From the NCBI GenBank assembly GCA_019802505.1, contig JAFMOC010000031.1, forward strand, positions 476,001 to 540,000: a DNA stretch of 64,000 nucleotides, in the 5' to 3' direction. The notes below the pieces were generated by a model, which saw only the letters and a program-made list of their open reading frames with translations, ran no database searches and had not been told where the DNA came from. Within the stretch, counting starts at the first letter, position 1, and every line of letters starts with the position of its first letter. Made by a program: the position numbers and the translations under genes. The stretch comes from Corydoras sp. C115. Lineage: Eukaryota > Chordata > Actinopteri > Siluriformes > Callichthyidae. Shown one piece after another: positions 13,773 to 23,488 of the stretch.

Positions 13773-16749
13773 GATCTGTGGCATTTCTGCCAAACGAAAG
13801 GCACTAGTGACTGAGGTAACAACCCATTAATCGATATAGACGACATGGATATAAAGTCTACTTTATGAAGAACAAACCAAATCTCACCAGCAGATCCTGC
13901 ACTAGGGCCTTCACATTGCGTGAGGTCTCAGGAGAGGGGGAATTATGGGATGCCAGCTTGATTAACGTCGCTAGGAAGTTCTTGCACTTCTTCACATTCT
14001 CTTGCATTTCCTAAAACAAACAATAAACACAAAGTCAATCAGCTTGCCCAAAAATAATCTGGACCACAGGTCTAGTTCGGTCCCTGGAGGTTGTGGAGAA
14101 CCTGGAACGGCCCCGTTTTCAGGACAACTCGCTGTAAAGAGGAACATGATGGTGTGGAGCATCACACTTTTACACGTCATATTTACTGACCGGCCAATTT
14201 AATGTTTTAAACTGACTGTCTCACCAGCATACAGATGAAGCTGCTGGAATAAATAAAACACATTAATGTCCTCGCTGGACTGAAAATGTCCCGACACCAA
14301 CCTATAGGATACATACTTTATACAAAATGACTTAAGATAACCCCAATTTATCACTGAGCTACCACACCCATCACATTGATGGATGACTTATACAAATTGT
14401 GCAGCACCAGATGAGCTACGATCTCTACACAGTGGAACCAAGTTGGTAGATGTGCCTGGTAAAGTGCACAGCGTTTTAAAAGCCCTGCAGCTCAGCGCAG
14501 CACCACCACATCAGTGCCAATGCAGCACCCAGACTCATCCACCATCCAAATACCACCAGCTCTGTGATCACGGTGTTAAAGAACAAAATGACAAGAGACT
14601 AAAATTACATATAGAAACATATACAGACCAATCACCAAAGACCTACATCTGTATCGAAGGTGGCGCTTGGATATCTCGTGCCTAATAAAAATGTCTGGTG
14701 AATGTACACTGGCACCAGAACTAAACTCAGAACCTGCAGTAAAGCACGGAACACATTTGTTATGAAGGTGTAATGTGTAATGAAGCAGAGATGGAGGACC
14801 TGAGAGAGACCGGCGACTCCTGCAGGTGCCCCGACGGGAACCTGGATGGGTGCTGTGGGTTTCAGGATCGTCTGAGGAGTCTGCACGCGAGCTCCCGCCG
14901 TGATGACAGTCGGAGCGCTGGGATTCGGAGCAGCGCTCACCGTCACCACTGGAGCCTACAGACAGACAGAAAGGCTGTAGTATCAGAATTAAAATGGGTG
15001 TAGAACATGCAGCTGGGGGGGGGGGGAGAGGCGCGGTCGGACATATTCAGCACATTGACAGGGGTCGGTATAAAGACAGGACCGGGAGTTCTACCTGTAA
15101 AGCCGGGCTGCCAGGACCCGTGGCCTGTACCACCTGAGCCTGGGCCGGGGGGATGGATCGAATGACTTGTGAAGGAACTTGTGACTGCAGCAGAGGAGAC
15201 GTCATTAAGTCAGCAACACTGAACTCGTGCATTCACCAAACAAATCAAACCGGCACTGACTTCAGGAGCAGAACAAGGTCACTGCTGCCATGTCATAACC
15301 CATCCACCTGTCTCCATCAGGTCAGTGTGTGGAGAGTCGGTGTTTGGTGAAGCCTGAAGGTCTGTAGTGTTTTTACTAGGGGTGTCTTCAACTAAGGATT
15401 TTCATAGTCGAATCTGATTCGTCAGATTTTCCCTATAGTCGACTGATAGTCGGATCAGTTAAAATTTCACCACAAGATTGACAAAGATTTTTTTTAAATA
15501 TTTTACTTACATTTGGAATGCGCAACTAACTGCAGGGGGAGCTTTATTAATGTGTAGCCTATTGTTAAAACGCACACATCATTAAAAAAAATATATTAAC
15601 ATAAATTAGGATGATTTTATTTGACAAAAGTCTATATATATAACAAAAACAAAGACATTTCATGTCAAAACTAATGCTTAGCAGCAGCCATGGGCGCCCC
15701 CATGTGGTCAAAATTGTACATTCGACTATGAGGTTCATAGTCGACTACGGTTCTCCGAATCGAATCGTCGAATCAGCGAATATTGCAGCTCACCCCTAGT
15801 TTTTACATCATGTATTTACATTTATGTATGTGTTGACATGTACGTCTCCCTCGCATGCTCGCGTTGCTGCACTTTGGACACGCCCCCTTCCTGCTCCACT
15901 CCCTATATTATCCACTTACCATACCAATAAGACTTTGTAGTTTTATAATTACTGACTGTAGTCCATCCGATTTCTTTGTTTTTGTGAGTCCCCTGTTGGT
16001 TCTGTTGCTCAGGACCATCACAGAACAGGTATCATTTGGGTGGTGGGTTGTGTATTGTCAGTTCTGCAGTGACACTGATGAGGTGAGGGGGGGTTTAGTG
16101 CAGCAGTGCTGCTGGAGTTTACATTTACATTTACATTTAGTCATTCAGCAGACGCTTTTATCCAAAGCGACTTACAAATGAGAACATCACAAGTCAGAAG
16201 TTATGGAGAGAACCAACTAAGTTTCATTTAAACACCTCAGTGACACTGCTGGGATAGGTGTCCCACCTAATGCACACACCAAATAATCCCTGCTCTGTGG
16301 TGGCACTATTGGAGTCCTGAACATTAGAACTGAGTACACAGAATGTACTGTGGTCTTGAATTAAACGGCAAAGTCCATTTTTACAGTAAGTGGAACTGAG
16401 AACATGGGCTGTAAGTGGAGCAAAACGGGGGCGTGACTTTTCTCTGGCACTCTACAAGCAGGGAAGTAACACCAGGTGACTTATTCCAGTTAAAAACCAG
16501 GATAAAGGAACCCGCCTCATACCTGCGGTACCGAGGTGGTGACCCTGAAGGTGGCCGCTGCGGTGGTGGTGGCAGGTGTTGGAGACAGAGCAGGTTTAGC
16601 TTGATTCTGAGCTTTAGCTTGGGCCAGAACATGCTGCGGAACCAGGACCAGCTGCCCGGCTTCGGTGCGGACCAACACCATCCCTGCAGGACAAATAACA
16701 CCAAGAACAGTTAAAAAAAAAAACAGAGGAGATTTCACCCAAAACTTTA

Positions 16750-16786
<37 letters not shown>

Positions 16787-18938
16787 GTTAGCACGTTCGC
16801 CTCTCAGCGCTAGGGATTCCCGGTTCGAATCCCCATCTGGGTGGAGTTCCCATGTTCTCCCCGTGGGTTTCCTCCGGGTTCTCCGGTTTCCTCCCACAGT
16901 CCAAAAAACATGGATCAAGTCAACTGAGTTCTCCAAATTGCCCCATATAGAGTGTGTGTGTGTGTGTGTGTGTGTGTGAGTGAGTGTGTGCCCAGCGATG
17001 GATTGGCGCCCTGTCCTGGGTGTATCTGCCCAGCGCCCGAGACGTTCTCCCCTGGATAGGCATGGGGAACCCCCCCCCCCCGCGTGACCCTAATAGAGGA
17101 TAAAGCGGAAGATAATGAATGAATGAATTATTATTATTATTACATATACTTGTCAACATGTGAGAGTAGAAAAGATTTTCAGAAAATAGATAGAAGATAA
17201 CAGTACAACTGTATTGAAAACACAAATATGTACTATACGAACAAAAAAAACAAAGAAACTTTAGGAACAAAATGAAAGGAATCATTAGACACCAGAGTGA
17301 GTAGATAAATAACATGGCTACATGAATAACAACCACTAAAGATGTGTGTAATAACCGATTACAACAACAACCGATGAACAGAAGGGTGTATAAATAAGGG
17401 GTTCATAATGCTGTTACCTCTAAATAGAAGATGATATACAAACCTACTCTGTGTTGGTACTATTAAGAGTACAGATTGTGTACTGAAATCCACAAACAGA
17501 TGGACTACAGTCCGTCATTCTAGAACTACAAAGTCCATCTTTACAGTAAGTGGAACTGATACAAATGGGTAACATGTGGAGCAAGAAGGAGACGTGTCCA
17601 AACTTTTGACTAGCAAAATTTAATTGGGTGTTGTGGGAAATGTAGATCTTTCAGCCAGGAGGGCATTTAATAAGCGGGCAAGTTTACAGAGGTTATGATA
17701 AGGTCACCACCAAGCTCACCCCATCATGCCTTTATGTGTCATGATGGATGAGAACAGGGCCTTCCCCAAACTGCTCACACAAAGATGGAAGAGTAGTAAT
17801 TTAAAACGCATGGCCGGGTGCTTGATTGTAAACACTTATGGCAATAACACTAAACAAATCACCTAAATTCAGAGGTTATGAGGGATGTCCTGGTACCTCT
17901 GTGTTTATAAAATCCTATAGGGTTAATTCCTCCAGTAATGGACATTCTGTCAGAAGCCCTGATGCTCAGTTTTCTGTAGTGAAACCTGTCAGTTTGTGAG
18001 GGGTGGGTGTGTGTTGGGGTGAACTGTGCGGTGTTACCCGGGGGGATGGTGAAGCCCGGCGGGAGCTGGATAGTCGCCTGTTGCTGGGGCCTGACCGCGA
18101 GCTGAGGGGTCAGCGGCCGGGCCACAGGTGCCGCCGACACCGAGACCGCCGGCCGCACCGCAGTCCCCACCGGAGCCGCCGTCCCGGGTCGGACCAGAAC
18201 CGAGGGGGTCCCCGCGGTAGGAAGCTGGCTCCCGGGTACGACCTGGGGCGTCAGAGGGGGCCGGACGAGCACGGGGGAGCCGGGAACCTGGTTGGGGACG
18301 ATGGTTTTGATCTGCGGCTGGCTGGTCGCTTTGACCAAAGCCGGGTTCGTGAGGACGGGGGCGGCGAGTTTGGGGTCGGCGGCGTTCGGCGGGGGTCGGT
18401 GCAGGGCGAGGGTGGGAACTGTCTGAGCAGCCGACGCAGACGCAGACGCGGACGCAGACGCAGCAGGAGCGGCGGGTTGGGGCAGAATGTGGTTGGGAGT
18501 GAAGGCAGCGTTCGTCCCGTTGGAAGCGGACCCGCTGCCGCCGGTGACAGCGCCGTTCACACCGCTCTGTAATCCGGATCCGGGAGCGGACGCGGCGCCG
18601 CTGTCATTCTCTCCCGCCCGGACGGGCAGCGCGACGTGGTTGGCTTTCGGCAGATTGTCGCTCGTTATGGATGAGGATGATGAAGAGGAGGATGAGGAGG
18701 AGGATGCTGCTGCTACAACTGCTGCGTCACTTGAAGTTGGTAAAGAAGTTGCGGGTCCCGGCGCGCCGGGCTTCGGCAGCAACGTGATGTTCGACTGCGC
18801 CCGGCTGCCGGCCACCCCCCCCGGGAGAGGGGCCGTAACAGACGGCGTGGCGGAGCCGCCGGGCGTCCTCTCCGCGCCGTTCTCCCGCTGCTCCTCCAGC
18901 CTTTGCGCCGCGGCGGCGGTGGCGGCGGCGGCGGTGGC

Positions 18939-18973
<35 letters not shown>

Positions 18974-19184
18974 GCGCGCCTCTTCCCGCGTCAGCCGCCG
19001 GCGCTCTGCCCAGCTTACCGGCGCCGACGGCGGCGCTCTCCGGAGCCCCGGGCCTCCGCGCGTCGCTCTCCGGGTTCTTCTGGCCGCCGAGCTGCGACTC
19101 CAGCGAGCCCACCAGGTCGCTGACGGCTTTCTCGTCCACTTCTGAATACAGCATATCCTCCAGCGGATCGGGGACGCCCGCCAT
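1038..19184 (-). CDS. taf4: TAF4, TFIID subunit (3'-incomplete, 14 exons)
   Basis: TAF4 pairs with TAF12 through a histone fold in nuclear TFIID and contacts activators. Coding exons in transcript order: 19184-18038, 16683-16523, 15184-15095, 14955-14800, 14010-13888, 13486-13397, 13290-13108, 13016-12941, 12812-12701, 9884-9715, 7230-7100, 7022-6897, 6031-5975, 1154-1038. Phases agree throughout, giving 913 codons. Exon 1 opens with MAGVPDPLEDMLYSEVDEKA, the TAF4 (not TAF4B) N-terminus, followed by Gln, Ala, Ser and Pro-rich tracts. Exon 2 begins GMVLVRTEAGQL. The TAFH domain is exons 5-6 (ENVKKCKNFLATLIKLAS, then SSPQPYLIPFLK). The C-terminal TAF4 domain starts with DDDDINDVASMAGVNL and continues through SRSRQEDPEQARLKQKAKE to RDANLTALAAIGPRKKRKLD. 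The last exon, expected to carry the conserved RVNLRDLIF-type end, is not in 1-1037 and must lie left of the window. Exon edges at 13108 and 13016 are the least certain. Confidence 0.93.
1820..2148 (+). repeat. tRNA-derived SINE, family A (reference description)
   Basis: Family A has a tRNA-like head: a box A-like TGGCTTAGTGGTTAGCACG, then a box B GGTTCGAATCC about 35 bases later. A conserved body follows (TTTCCTCCGGGTTCTCCGG, AAACATGGATCAAGTCAATT, GATGGATTGGCGCCCTGTCC). The tail is GATAAAGCGGGAGATAATG plus (AATG)n. Its architecture resembles zebrafish DANA-type and catfish Mermaid-type SINEs; I did not run a database match. This copy sits inside an (AT)n tract. Confidence 0.9.
2848..3211 (-). 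repeat. SINE family A, full length
   Basis: Reverse orientation, from the (ATTC)n tail at the left to GTGCCGCC at 3210. It lies in the last taf4 intron. Confidence 0.88.
3508..3615. repeat. Poly-T then (TG)n microsatellites
   Basis: About 33 T residues end at 3539, and a (TG)n run occupies about 3575-3613. Both are inside a taf4 intron. Confidence 0.9.
3876..4222 (+). repeat. SINE family A with target duplication
   Basis: Flanked by direct repeats AACTTCTGTCCT, at about 3863-3874 and again just after the (AATG)n tail. This marks a retroposed insertion in the taf4 intron. Confidence 0.92.
4970..5050. repeat. (GA)n microsatellite
   Basis: Nearly uninterrupted GA dinucleotides in the long last taf4 intron. 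Confidence 0.9.
5051..5970. other. taf4 intron, GC-rich stretch
   Basis: CpG-rich around 5180-5480 with (GCCGCC)-like runs, and a poly-A of about 24 at 5763-5786. No gene-like translation was found. It could be a CpG island or an alternative promoter, but nothing else supports that. Confidence 0.35.
6210..6572 (+). repeat. SINE family A with target duplication
   Basis: Direct repeats of the form ATTTC(C/T)GACTAAAGC flank the element, with one mismatch between the two copies. It lies between the taf4 exons at 5975-6031 and 6897-7022. Confidence 0.9.
6606..6833 (+). repeat. tRNA-derived SINE, family B (reference description)
   Basis: Family B has a different tRNA-like head (TAGCTCTGTGGTCAGGGCATT, box B GGGTTCAAATCCC). 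Its 3' tail, AGTCGCTTTGCATAAAAGCG, resembles the LINE2-type tail of several fish SINEs. It lies about 60 bases from the taf4 exon at 6897. Confidence 0.85.
7346..7676 (-). repeat. SINE family A
   Basis: Reverse orientation, starting just after a (TG)n tract at 7319-7341. It has an internal deletion near 7560, where the GGAGAACCCGGA block is missing. Confidence 0.88.
7694..7744. repeat. Dispersed segment shared with 20339-20391
   Basis: Both sites carry 'ccaatatttgggagtcgaat' followed by 'tcattaaattaacag' and 'actgcaataaaacagg'. Each lies beside a family A SINE. Confidence 0.85.
7749..7968 (-). repeat. SINE family A, tail-truncated
   Basis: Only the head half is present, from the CGCCAATCCATCG block to GTGCCGCC. 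The 3' tail of the element is missing at its left side, next to the dispersed segment at 7694-7744. Confidence 0.85.
8545..8886 (-). repeat. SINE family A with target duplication
   Basis: Flanked by perfect AGCGAGATCATT repeats, at about 8537-8548 and again after the head at 8886-8897. It lies in the taf4 intron between exons 9884-9715 and 7230-7100. Confidence 0.92.
9941..9990. repeat. (ATA)n microsatellite
   Basis: About 16 ATA/TAA units, roughly 50 bases upstream (in transcript terms) of the taf4 exon at 9884. Confidence 0.9.
10296..10645 (-). repeat. SINE family A with target duplication
   Basis: Flanked by perfect 15-base repeats ATATACAGTATTTCA on both sides, inside a taf4 intron. Confidence 0.93.
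11051..12419. mobile_element. hAT DNA transposon relic (1.37 kb) with decayed BED finger
   Basis: The element is bounded by a perfect 8-bp target duplication TATTAAAG (11043-11050 and 12420-12427), the size typical of hAT. The inverted ends read CAGTGCTTCTCAA on the left and, on the other strand, CAGTGATTCTCAA on the right. The plus frame at about 11639-11776 reads YVALGFTVTEM, then a CVFC pair, then SVKPNK and RRHLKTLHLNH. This is the layout of a BED zinc finger (Cys-x2-Cys ... His-x5-His) as found in ZBED/hAT transposases, interrupted by stop codons at TAA and TGA. No catalytic domain is visible, so the element is not autonomous. A family A SINE is nested in it. It lies in a taf4 intron. 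Confidence 0.88.
11152..11498 (+). repeat. SINE family A nested in the hAT relic
   Basis: Flanked by perfect AAGTAATATTAAG repeats on both sides. This shows it inserted after the hAT element was in place. Confidence 0.94.
13680..13771. repeat. (AC)n microsatellite
   Basis: About 40 AC units in the taf4 intron between the two TAFH-domain exons. Confidence 0.95.
15377..15798. mobile_element. hAT-like MITE, 422 bp
   Basis: Ends are TAGGGGTG and its reverse complement CACCCCTA, bounded by perfect 8-bp repeats GTTTTTAC at 15369-15376 and 15799-15806. Subterminal sequence is also inverted: ATAGTCGA/TTCGAATC-rich blocks at both ends. No open reading frame was found, so this looks like a non-autonomous element. 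It lies in a taf4 intron. Confidence 0.85.
15865..16460. repeat. Palindromic repeat family P, interrupted by a SINE B tail
   Basis: The left arm (ACACGCCCCCTTC ... AGTCCATCCGATT ... CAGGACCATCACAG) and right arm (CCCTGCTCTGTGGTGG ... ATGTACTGTGG ... AAGTCCATTTTTACAG) are inverted relative to each other. A family B 3' tail (TTATCCAAAGCGACTTACAA) lies inside at about 16120-16180, on the minus strand. Confidence 0.75.
16741..17127 (+). repeat. SINE family A, 5'-truncated, in (TTA)n
   Basis: The element begins mid-head at GTTAGCACG (about 16788), directly after a (TTA)n run at 16751-16786. It is followed by more TTA units at 17128-17141, so it probably inserted into the microsatellite. Confidence 0.88.
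17430..17625. repeat. Repeat family P, one arm
   Basis: Carries 'cagatggactacagtc', 'actacaaagtccatc' and 'ggagacgtgtccaaac' in the same order as the right arms of other family P copies. It is in taf4 intron 1. Confidence 0.75.
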
Positions 19185-19281
19185 CTTTGGAAGACGCTCT
19201 CCGGAGCGTGTCGTGCGCCTGCGTTGTTTGGCAGCGAGGGCATTCTGGGAAGAAAGAAACAAAAAAAAAAAAAAAAAAAAA

Positions 19282-19319
<38 letters not shown>

Positions 19320-19420
19320 GGGGGGGGGGGGGGGGGGAGATTACGTCACGCGCCTCGTCTGCCTACATGTTGTCTGTCAGAGGGGGAATTGGCGCCGAAC
19401 AAAAAAAAAAACAAACAAAA
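19185..19420 (-). promoter_or_regulatory. taf4 5' flank with A-run/T-run/G-run
   Basis: The sequence just upstream of the taf4 start codon is GC-rich near the ATG, then holds about 25 A followed by about 27 T (19261-19313) and a G run to 19337. A CRE-like TTACGTCA follows at about 19341. This is the expected place for the 5' UTR and core promoter, but I see no clear TATA box and did not fix a start site. Confidence 0.4.
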
Positions 19421-19738
19421 AAAAAATAACAAAAAAATAACAAAAAATCACCGAAATACACGACGTTTCCACTTTCATTGGCCTTTAAACTCAACAAAGG
19501 ATTATAAAGGCTCGTTTCTGCCTAATGAATAATGCACGTAATGCTGTAAATAGAGCCAAACCGCTCGGCTAAAGACGTGAACCGCGGGATTATAGATTAA
19601 AAGTCGTGCATTGCATGGATTAGTGTTTAGATCGTTGAATTTTGGCATCCCAACTCATGTAAATAAAAAAAAAAATAATAAAAAAAATCATGTTTAAAAA
19701 GCCTTTTTAAAATTTTTTTTTTTTTTTTTTTTTATCTA

Positions 19739-19986
19739 TCACCATGTTCATTCATTCATCTCATCCAGTGATGGATTGGTGCTAATTGGATCTAATAGAG
19801 GATTATAGTAAAGATAATAAATGAATTAAAAAGTAAACGCAGTAGGCAAAATAGATTACTTTAATTCGAAAGGTTGGCATATAAAACATATCCATAGTGT
19901 ACACTTTGCACATATCACTATTTATCTAATGTTACATTCATTTTGAGGTCAAATTGGAATGTGTTTTTAATCAATTCACTGAAAGA
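19739..19986. repeat. Duplicated segment, copy 1
   Basis: About 250 bp matched with high identity at 28820-29047. Shared blocks include 'aaatagattactttaattcg', 'tatttatctaatgttaca' and 'cactgaaagaacattcatt'. Both copies are joined to a minus-strand family A SINE at the same base. Confidence 0.85.
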
Positions 19987-19987
19987 A

Positions 19988-20129
19988 CATTCATTCATTC
20001 ATTTTCTCCCGCTTTATCCTCTATTAGGGTCGCGGTGGGGTTCCCCATGCCCATCCAGGGGAGAACGTCTCGGGCGCTGGGCAGATACACCCAGGACAGG
20101 GCGCCAATCCATCGCTGGGTACACACTCA

Positions 20130-20163
<34 letters not shown>

Positions 20164-20338
20164 ATATGGGGCAATTTAGAGAACTCAATTAACTTGATCC
20201 ATGTTTTTGGACTGTGGGAGGAAGCCGGAGAACCCGGAGGAAACCCACGCGGACACTGGGAGAACATGGAAACTCCACCCAGATGGGGATTCGAACCGGG
20301 AATCCCTAGAGCTGAGAGGCGAACGTGCTAAACCACTA
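19988..20338 (-). repeat. SINE family A
   Basis: Joined on the left to the duplicated segment at 19739-19986. The head is cut off at 'aaccactat' and runs straight into the dispersed segment shared with 7694-7744. Confidence 0.88.
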
Positions 20339-21726
20339 TCCAATATTTGGGAGTCGAATTCATTAAATTAACAGTAACTGCAATAAAACAGGCGAATTTC
20401 TTACCGTAAATGTACTTAGACATTCAATAAAACATACAAATCTGCTCTAAAGTGTTTTAATGGCTTCACGTATGTTCTACAACCATAGAACATACAAAAC
20501 ATTCTACAACCATATCTGTTTCCTGGATTGTGGTTCAAAAACTTAGGCTTACAGTGAAAACCCAAAATAGAACCAGGGAGAACATACCAACTCCTCACCA
20601 AAAGGACCCTGTCCACTTATTATCTGTTGTCCGGTTGCTTTGAATAAAATGTCATACAATGTAGTTTGGCATTTAAAACTGTCATGTTTGTTTTTAATGA
20701 TAGGAACCGAAGGGCAGGGGCATTCAACCATAGGCTCTACTGTAATGATGTAATCAAGCATTTAGAGATCAAAGTCATTATCTTGAGATGGATTAATGTG
20801 ACTGGATCAGTGGTTTCCATGAGATTACACTGAAGCAGCATTAATCTGTAACAAGGTGTTTTCATTTCGAAGACTAATTGATTCTTCTCATAACCTTGAT
20901 CATTTACACCTTTATGGATTGTGGGAAGAAAAAACGAAGCTCACAGTGAAAACCCACACAGACCCAGAAAGAACATGCAAACTCCACATCAAAAGAACCC
21001 TGTTCACATTCCCTGCAATCCATTTTGCACCGTACAACAATAGCATTTATGCTTTAACATAGAATTTATGTAGGTATTGAGGTGCGTGACATATTAAGTG
21101 TTGCTGAATTACTTCAGTCTTGATACAGTACATCCCTCTTTCATTACTTCCATACTCATCATTGAAGAAGTAAGTCAATCCAGAAAGGGTTTCGACCCAA
21201 TAGTCTACAACACCTTACTTAAGTTCAGCTGAGTGGTAGCAGTAGCTTGTATGTATCAATATTAGTGTGACTCTTGAACTACCTGGTAAATCAGATGATC
21301 TATTGATCTACACGAGGAAAATGTAGGGAAAAAGATTTTAAATGTATTTATTCACCACAGAACATAATAGTGATCATTTAGTCCCGGAGAATTCAGCAAA
21401 CAATAGCAGTGAGATTTCTCCATGTGAGCAGTTTTTACAGATTATCTCAGAATAGATTGAGATAATTCAACACTGTTTCCTTATATACAGTTGTGTTTCT
21501 CACATTTAAGGGTAATACATACATATCTTATTTAAATATGAAATAATATGTCATATCCTATTTGCAAATTATCAAATGTAAGTGTTTCAGTTAAACAGTT
21601 GATCAGGTTTGTTTGAAAACATGCTCCACGAGGTTCTCCATTTAAGTGTGAATGGAAAACACAGAGTATAGTGTAGACTATGTATCTGCATTCTCTGATT
21701 CACCGCTGAGGTAGCGACTATTGCCT
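20339..21726. other. Intergenic, no gene seen
   Basis: AT-rich sequence between taf4 and the BESS-like exon. Apart from the 20339-20391 segment shared with 7694, I see no conserved coding motif, RNA gene or clear repeat. Confidence 0.5.
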
Positions 21727-22126
21727 TCAGTCAGTGATGCACCTGTGTTTTCCGTCGCCAAGATGGCAATAAGCTTCATCGTCAAAAGACTCGAGTTTAA
21801 ACAGTATCTTTCCGTTCTTTCTTTTGGAAAGGCATTTGAAAGCAGGTAACAGACTCAGGAGAAACGGTACATCCTCATCAGTAGACACATCAGGGTCTGC
21901 AGCAGTTTCCATTTCCAGCTCCTGAATCTCAGGGGCTCCCAACTGTGTTGCAGAGGACGTTGTATCCTCTGGAGTATTTCCCTCTGGCTCTCGCCCCTCA
22001 TCCTTCACTGCCACTTCTGGTGCACTTGCTGTACATTCCACACTTTTTGCCTCATGCTGCAGTTTATAATCTTCTGAATGACTAAGAGGCAACTCTCCCA
22101 AATGTGCCATCAGCAGCTCTGCGACT
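21727..22126 (-). CDS. Terminal exon with BESS-like motif (gene not identified)
   Basis: An open frame runs from a good splice acceptor (CTTTCTTTCAG just right of 22126) to a TGA at 21727-21729. After an acidic linker it reads DEDVPFLLSLLPAFKCLSKR, then KNGKILFKLESFDDEAY. The pattern resembles the BESS motif found at the C-terminus of MADF-BESS DNA-binding or transposon-derived proteins. No upstream exon with a MADF domain was recognised, so this could be the end of a small host gene, a domesticated transposase relative or a fragment. The motif call is from pattern memory only. The first base of the exon and the phase are inferred. Confidence 0.35.
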
Positions 22127-22310
22127 GAAAGAAAGGAAATTCAGAATAAAAATAAATATAATTTAAAAATGTAATTTCTCCAGTGCTTAAAAATACAGAA
22201 CTGTCAATGCTGTAAGCACTGGGATAGGTTCCAGAACTGTATGTGCATCTGCAGATGTACACTGGGTATTAGGGGTGATAACATGAAGCCTTGTTTTTGG
22301 TATTAGTCTT

Positions 22311-22655
22311 TTAGAACCTGAAGGTTTCATCTCTCAGTGCATTCAGACTCGGTTTCTGATTGACCGAAACTCGAATGCTGTCAATCCCCGGACCTCGAAC
22401 CTGAACCTGAACCATGTTCTTCTTTCCTTGGATTCTTAATAGCAAGAAACAAACTATCATTACTATCATTAGGAATGAAGAACAGTAACATGAATGTTTT
22501 TCCAACCTGCTGTGTGCTTCTCGGGATATTAGTTGTAGTTGCAGGTGGAGGAGGAGGAGGAGGAGGAGGTCTGAATCTTTGAATTCACACCAATCGCTGA
22601 GGAATTTCGAGCAGTTGGCCAGTTTCAGTAATGACCAGCACCATTCCTTCACGGA
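22311..22655 (-). pseudogene. Decayed partial copy of taf4
   Basis: Two blocks on the minus strand match separate taf4 exons. At 22652-22590 the frame reads GMVLVITETGQLLEIPQRLV, against GMVLVRTEAGQLVLVPQHVL in taf4 exon 16683-16523, then meets an in-frame TGA and a proline run. At 22411-22317 another frame reads VRGPGIDSIRVSVNQKPSLN and ends ETFR, against VRGPVSVAMQVSANQKQKLN and GTFR in exon 12812-12701, including the following splice-donor position. In taf4 these exons are 3.7 kb apart with other exons between them; here they are about 180 bp apart. Stop codons and frame changes argue against function. Confidence 0.7.
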
Positions 22656-22659
22656 CCAC

Positions 22660-23470
22660 ACAAAAACCGCACGAAAACAGAATTAACATGTAAAACACCA
22701 AACAAACATGAATGCAAATTTTTAAAGAAAGTGTCCCAACCCTTAGATTTGAATGTGAAAGCTATTCGTTTTGAGTATCATGAAAACCTTGAGTAGACAC
22801 TATGACAACATTATTTTAAAAATGAGGTCAACAATGTAGTTGTGATCTAAAAAGGTTTCATTTCAACGATAGCAGCACAGAAAAGCAGATCCAGTATGAA
22901 ATTTGACTCTTTTTGATAGATTTCTACTGTCACCAAATCTGCTTGGTAATTCCACACAGCCCTGGGGCCAATGGTTCAGACCTTCATTCTGGTTTCTGTC
23001 TTTGTAAAATGCTTTTTTGTCAAAACTCAAAACTTTTTATTAAATGGCACCTCATACAGCTCATATACATATACACTTAAAGGTATAGACTACAGTATTA
23101 AATTGTATAAAACTGAGGATCTTCAACACAAATTAAAATAATGTAATACAATATTATAAAACAGCAGAAAAAAGGAAGGAACATCGTAAAGTCAGTCAAT
23201 AAACGATTATTATCATTTTCAATCCCTTTAAAAATTTAATAAAACAGCCATTATATTGTTTAGTTTTATTAATGTAGACAAACGAAAGCAAAACCTAACA
23301 GTTGTATAAACAACAAAAAAACTGATGTACTGTATTGAAAATATTTGTATTTATTTTATTATAGTAATCAGGTCATAGTATGTGTGTCAGGTAGAAATAA
23401 TTTATTTATCAATATAAAATCAAATACATGAGATGAAGAGCTGATCAGAAGGCGTCCCTTTGATTAGGTT
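22660..23470. other. Intergenic, no gene seen
   Basis: AT-rich sequence without recognisable coding motifs, RNA genes or family A/P repeats. Confidence 0.5.
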
Positions 23471-23488
23471 TTTGCAGAAATGTAAATA

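Noticed and set aside
18003..19440. Plus-strand open frames across taf4 exon 1
   Set aside because: Shadows of the GC-rich taf4 exon. The minus-strand reading has the TAF4 N-terminal signature and in-phase splicing.
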